Assembly (NCBI GenBank): GCA_013820975.1
Contig: JACDHQ010000094.1
Span: 1 to 7,446 of the forward strand
DNA from: Gemmatimonadaceae bacterium
GTDB lineage: Bacteria; Gemmatimonadota; Gemmatimonadetes; Gemmatimonadales; Gemmatimonadaceae
Reading direction: 5' to 3'
DNA length: 7,446 bases
Both the position numbers and the translations under genes were made by a program. Positions 4,691 to 7,446 of the stretch are shown here, in pieces. Position 1 is the stretch's first letter. The number at the start of each line of letters is the position of its first letter. Under the pieces are notes generated by a model that was given only the letters and a program-made list of their open reading frames with translations, was not told the origin of the DNA and did not search any database.

Positions 4691-5212
4691 ATGTTGAAGA
4701 CGCTCTCCCTGATGGCCGCGCTGACGGCGCTCGCGGCACCGGCCGTCGCATCGGCCCAGATGGTCGCCAAGGACCGGCCGTCCAACACGATCGCCCAGGT
4801 CGCGGCACAGAACGGCAACTTCAAGACGCTCGTCGCCGCGCTGCAGGCGGCCGGGCTGGTCGAGACGCTGCAGGGTCCCGGTCCGTTCACCGTCTTTGCG
4901 CCCACTGACGCCGCGTTCGCGAAGCTGCCCGCCGGAACGGTCGAGGCGCTCCTCGCCGACCGCGAGGCCCTGACGGCGATCCTCACCTATCACGTGGTGC
5001 CCGGCAAGGTCATGGCCGGTGACATCGTCAGGATGAATGGCGCGACGCCCGCAACGGTGAACGGTGCCGCGCTGGACGTCGTGGTCCGTGGCGGCGGCGT
5101 GTTCGTCAACGGTGCGCGCGTCACCGGTGCCGACGTCGGTGCCTCGAACGGTGTCATCCACGTGATCGACACTGTCCTCCTTCCGGCCGCTGCGCCGGCG
5201 GGCGGGCAGTAA
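4691..5212 (+). CDS. Secreted single-domain fasciclin (FAS1) protein
   Basis: This is a 173-residue protein with a Sec signal: MLKT, a hydrophobic stretch, and ASA|Q cleavage after residue 22. A single FAS1 domain fills residues about 32-165. The H1 box is seen as GPFTVFAPTDAAFAKLP (64-80), followed by YHVVPGKV (100-107) with the conserved Tyr-His, and the H2 box as NGVIHVIDTVLLP (153-165). FAS1 domains act in cell adhesion and matrix or surface association; bacterial single-domain forms are secreted or periplasmic and mostly uncharacterised. A short Ala/Pro/Gly tail ends the protein, with no anchor or sorting motif. GAGG at 4678-4681, 9 nt before the ATG, supports the start. The gene is divergent from the CarH-like repressor gene and lies downstream of five TNGACA repeats, so it is the likely light-controlled target; this is inference. 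A long hairpin follows 14 nt after the stop. Confidence 0.9.
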   Translation: MLKTLSLMAALTALAAPAVASAQMVAKDRPSNTIAQVAAQNGNFKTLVAALQAAGLVETLQGPGPFTVFAPTDAAFAKLPAGTVEALLADREALTAILTYHVVPGKVMAGDIVRMNGATPATVNGAALDVVVRGGGVFVNGARVTGADVGASNGVIHVIDTVLLPAAAPAGGQ

Positions 5213-5226
5213 CGGCAACGGGCCCC

Positions 5227-5297
5227 TCCGTGACCTTCGTGGCTCCGTGGTGAAAAGCTGTTCCCACGGAGCTCACGGAGCTCACGGATCTCGCGGA
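5227..5297. repeat. Long imperfect hairpin made of 9-bp TCCGTG / CACGGA repeats, possible terminator
   Basis: The left arm has TCCGTG (5227), TTCGTG (5236) and TCCGTG (5244). The right arm has CACGGA at 5265, 5274 and 5283 and CGCGGA at 5292, in exact 9-bp steps. The arms fold on each other. 5242-5250 pairs perfectly with 5264-5272. Pairing then continues from 5227-5241 to 5274-5288 with one bulged base (5273), one C/C mismatch (5234/5281) and one G-U pair, so the stem is about 23 bp around a 13-nt loop. It begins 14 nt after the fasciclin stop codon, where a terminator or a REP-like element would sit. A further TCCGTG is found at 5334-5339. No T-run follows. Confidence 0.7.
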
Positions 5298-5305
5298 GCG
5301 CTCCG
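5294..5305. repeat. 12-bp perfect palindrome CGGAGCGCTCCG
   Basis: This self-complementary 12-mer overlaps the last CGCGGA unit of the 9-bp repeat array and switches it back to the TCCG orientation. The rest of the gap up to the GH9 start (5306-5412) shows no gene, no clear promoter and no strong ribosome site. Confidence 0.5.
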
Positions 5306-5412
5306 GTCTGCCGCGCCTCGCGAGCGCTGTGAGTCCGTGGCTGCCAGGCGTGGTGATCCGGGCTTTCGCCACCCCGTTGCGAACCGTGCCACGCAGGGCG
5401 AGCATTGCCCAC

Positions 5413-7446
5413 ATGCGATTCCTCCTGCTGCTGCTGGCCGCCTCAGTCCTGCCGACCCTGGCGCACGCCCAGCCCTCGCGCCGCCTCATGCCGATCGACT
5501 TCGTCCACTCGGCAGAAGCGGCGTGGCTCCGCAAGCCCGTGCACGCGCGGCGCCTCCTCGATGACATGACGGAGCCGGCCCGCTGGCGCTTTTCGGGCAC
5601 CGGCGCGCTGAGCTTCCCCGCCAAGCCGCGGCTGGGCGACATGCGCGTGCTCCGTGTGGACATGACGATGTTCCGCGATGCGCCCGCGCCCAACCGCAGC
5701 CGGCTGTCGTCGGTCAACCTGCAGCGCGACTTCGCGGGCGAGGACTGGCGCGAGTTCAACCGCATCTCGATGTGGATCCGTCCCGAGATCGCCGGCGTTC
5801 CCACGATGCCCCTGCAGCTCGTGCTGCGCAACGACGGGGCGGAGAAGGTGCCCGACCGATACGGTCGCGAGGGACACCACTACGTCACGCTTGGTCACGG
5901 GGGCTGGCAGCAGGTGGTCTGGGAGATCGATCCGCTCGCGCGCGACCGCGTGACGCGCCTGGAAATCGGCTACTGGCTCAACCGCATGTTGTCCGCACCC
6001 GGGGACACGATGGCGTTCGAGATCGGCGGACTCGAGCTGCAGCGCGTCGACGCCGACGTGCACACGGGCTGGACGCCGGCACCAGGTGCGATCGCGTTCA
6101 GCCACAGCGGCTACGCGCTGGGCGCGTCGAAGTCGGCCATTGCCGCCGCCAGCAGCGCCGAGGCGTTCGAACTGCTGCGCGTGGACGACAGTGCGCTGGG
6201 CGAACTGGTGCTTCGCAAGGCGGTGAGGCCGGTGCAGGGGCCGCGCGGCACCTTCCACGAGCTCGACTTCACCGAGATCGATCGGCCTGGCACGTACGTG
6301 CTGCGATCGGGGAACACCACGACGCGCCCGTTCTCCATCGGCGGCGACGTGTGGAAGGGCAGCATCTGGAAGACCCTGAACTTCTTCTATGGCAACCGCT
6401 GCGGCTTCGAGGTCCCGGGCGTTCACGGCGTGGACCACCTCGACTGGTTTGCCGTGCATGGCGACCACCGCCTCACGATGAGCGGTGGGTGGCACGACGC
6501 CGGCGACCTGTCGCAGGGGGTGATCAACACCGGCGAGGGCACGTACGCCATGTTCGCGCTCGCCGAGGAGCTCGCGGCGCGCGGCGACGACCCCGCGCTC
6601 GTCGAACGACTGGTGGAGGAGGCGAAGTGGGGGCTCGCCTGGGTGATGCGCGTGCGGTTCGACGGCGGCTACCGCATCGGATTCGGTTCGCAGAACATCT
6701 GGACGAACAACGTGCCCGGCGACGAGGACGATCGCATCGTCGAGGCGAAGAACAACCCGAACGCCAACTACATCGCCGCAGCTGCCGGCGCCATCGCGGC
6801 CCGCGTCCTTCGCGATCGTGAGCCCGAACTGGCCGCGCGGGCGCTGACGATCGCCGAGGATGACTGGGAGCACGCGATCGTCGGCGTGGAGGGGCCCACG
6901 ACGTGGCACACGCCTGCCTTCGCCGCGTCGGCGATGGAGCTCGCCGCGATCGGCGTGACCGCGTCGCTCGACCTGTACCGGGTGACAGGCCGGCAGCACT
7001 ATCTCGACAAGGCAGTGGAGCTTGGCCGCATCGTCACCCAGTCGCAGCAGCCGGTGCGCGTTGGCACGGCCCTGCCGCTCTCGGGCTTCTTCTACACGAC
7101 GCCGGCGCGCGATACCCTGTTCCACCAGTTCCATCGGGCGGTCGACCAGGCGCCCATCGTCGCCCTCGCGACGCTGGTCGAGCTGCTGCCCGATCACGAC
7201 GACTGGATGACGTGGTATGCCGCCATCGCCCGGTACGCGGAATACCAGAAGCAGGCGGCGGCAGTGACGGAGCCGTACGGCGTGCTTCCGGCGTATGTCT
7301 ACCGCCTTGCCGATTCCGTCAACGTCCCACTGGCCGGCGACCGGTACAGTGCGTCGCGCGACGCCTACGCGGCGCAGGTGCTCGCTGGAACGCCGATGGG
7401 CGGGGACTGGTACCTGCGCACGTTCCCGGTGTGGTACTCCCGCCGT
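5413..7446 (+). CDS. Secreted glycoside hydrolase family 9 protein (3' truncated)
   Basis: The frame is open from ATG 5413 to the window end: 678 residues with no stop. A Sec signal (MRFLLLLLAASVLPTLAHA|Q) predicts export. Residues about 30-215 form a beta-rich, carbohydrate-binding-like region (for example GEDWREFNRISMWIRPE and an LEIGYWLNR strand). Residues about 222-312 resemble the Ig-like domain that precedes many GH9 barrels (IAFSHSGYALGASKSA at the start, PGTYVLRSG and FSIGGDVW at the end). The catalytic (alpha/alpha)6 barrel begins near 315 (WKTLNFFYGNRCG) and carries GGWHDAGD at 358-365. Asp362 and Asp365 match the GH9 DAGD motif that activates the nucleophilic water. The general-acid Glu of GH9 lies near the C-terminus, probably beyond the window. 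GH9 enzymes are inverting hydrolases of beta-1,4-glucans and related chains; exo or endo mode and substrate cannot be read here. No strong Shine-Dalgarno is visible, but the signal peptide supports this start. Confidence 0.85.
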   Translation, partial: MRFLLLLLAASVLPTLAHAQPSRRLMPIDFVHSAEAAWLRKPVHARRLLDDMTEPARWRFSGTGALSFPAKPRLGDMRVLRVDMTMFRDAPAPNRSRLSSVNLQRDFAGEDWREFNRISMWIRPEIAGVPTMPLQLVLRNDGAEKVPDRYGREGHHYVTLGHGGWQQVVWEIDPLARDRVTRLEIGYWLNRMLSAPGDTMAFEIGGLELQRVDADVHTGWTPAPGAIAFSHSGYALGASKSAIAAASSAEAFELLRVDDSALGELVLRKAVRPVQGPRGTFHELDFTEIDRPGTYVLRSGNTTTRPFSIGGDVWKGSIWKTLNFFYGNRCGFEVPGVHGVDHLDWFAVHGDHRLTMSGGWHDAGDLSQGVINTGEGTYAMFALAEELAARGDDPALVERLVEEAKWGLAWVMRVRFDGGYRIGFGSQNIWTNNVPGDEDDRIVEAKNNPNANYIAAAAGAIAARVLRDREPELAARALTIAEDDWEHAIVGVEGPTTWHTPAFAASAMELAAIGVTASLDLYRVTGRQHYLDKAVELGRIVTQSQQPVRVGTALPLSGFFYTTPARDTLFHQFHRAVDQAPIVALATLVELLPDHDDWMTWYAAIARYAEYQKQAAAVTEPYGVLPAYVYRLADSVNVPLAGDRYSASRDAYAAQVLAGTPMGGDWYLRTFPVWYSRR

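Noticed and set aside
3616..4908. 430-residue plus-strand open frame crossing the CarH-like gene and the fasciclin start
   Set aside because: It is Ser/Ala/Arg/Thr-rich without motifs, and it is antisense to a gene with a clear MerR and B12 domain.
5265..5297. Possible CRISPR-like array
   Set aside because: The units are only 9 bp and directly adjacent, without unique spacers, and no cas gene is present. They are arms of a hairpin.
5443..7197. 584-residue open frame on the minus strand
   Set aside because: It lies antisense to the GH9 gene, is rich in Arg, His, Val and Asp with no recognisable domain, and long antisense frames are common in GC-rich DNA. The plus-strand frame has a signal peptide and the GH9 DAGD motif.

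Overview
The window is GC-rich DNA with dense bacterial coding on both strands. The organism is probably a soil- or sediment-type bacterium. Gemmatimonadota is my best guess, from the high GC, the mix of secreted and envelope proteins, the style of intergenic heptamer and nonamer repeats, and a small hypothetical protein type I associate with that phylum. This placement is inference; the window has no marker gene.

Layout, left to right. (1) The C-terminal end of an MscS-type mechanosensitive channel (1-480, +), whose stop codon lies in a TGATAGC-type heptamer repeat. (2) A lipoprotein with two Spy/CpxP-like LTxxQ modules (582-1325, +), followed after 19 nt by a three-TM DUF1499 membrane protein (1345-2109, +). 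(3) An uncharacterised 190-residue protein on the minus strand (2106-2678), overlapping the DUF1499 gene tail to tail by 4 nt. (4) A secreted PepSY-like protein (2923-3462, +), divergent from (3). (5) A MerR-type regulator with a C-terminal B12-binding domain, i.e. a CarH/LitR-like photoreceptor repressor (3540-4529, -). It is convergent with (4), and a perfect 13-bp hairpin lies between them. (6) A secreted fasciclin-domain protein (4691-5212, +), divergent from (5). (7) A 200-bp gap with a long imperfect hairpin built from 9-bp TCCGTG/CACGGA repeats. (8) A 3'-truncated secreted glycoside hydrolase family 9 enzyme (5413-7446, +), open to the window end.

The most interesting element is the 161-bp divergent region between the CarH-like gene and the fasciclin gene. 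It holds five copies of TNGACA (one with a mismatch) on the plus strand, all in exact 11-bp register (two slots empty), and two more on the minus strand, also 11 bp apart. One copy on each strand coincides with a consensus -35 hexamer, TTGACA. The motif and its 11-bp period closely resemble the direct-repeat operator known for Thermus CarH (nnTnTACAnnn). The regulator keeps the Trp-His, Glu-His and DxHxxG residues of B12 photoreceptors. The simplest reading is a self-contained light/adenosylcobalamin switch in which the repressor controls itself and a divergent gene for a secreted fasciclin protein, rather than the usual carotenoid genes.

The other genes look like ordinary envelope, stress and carbohydrate-degradation functions without an obvious shared pathway.
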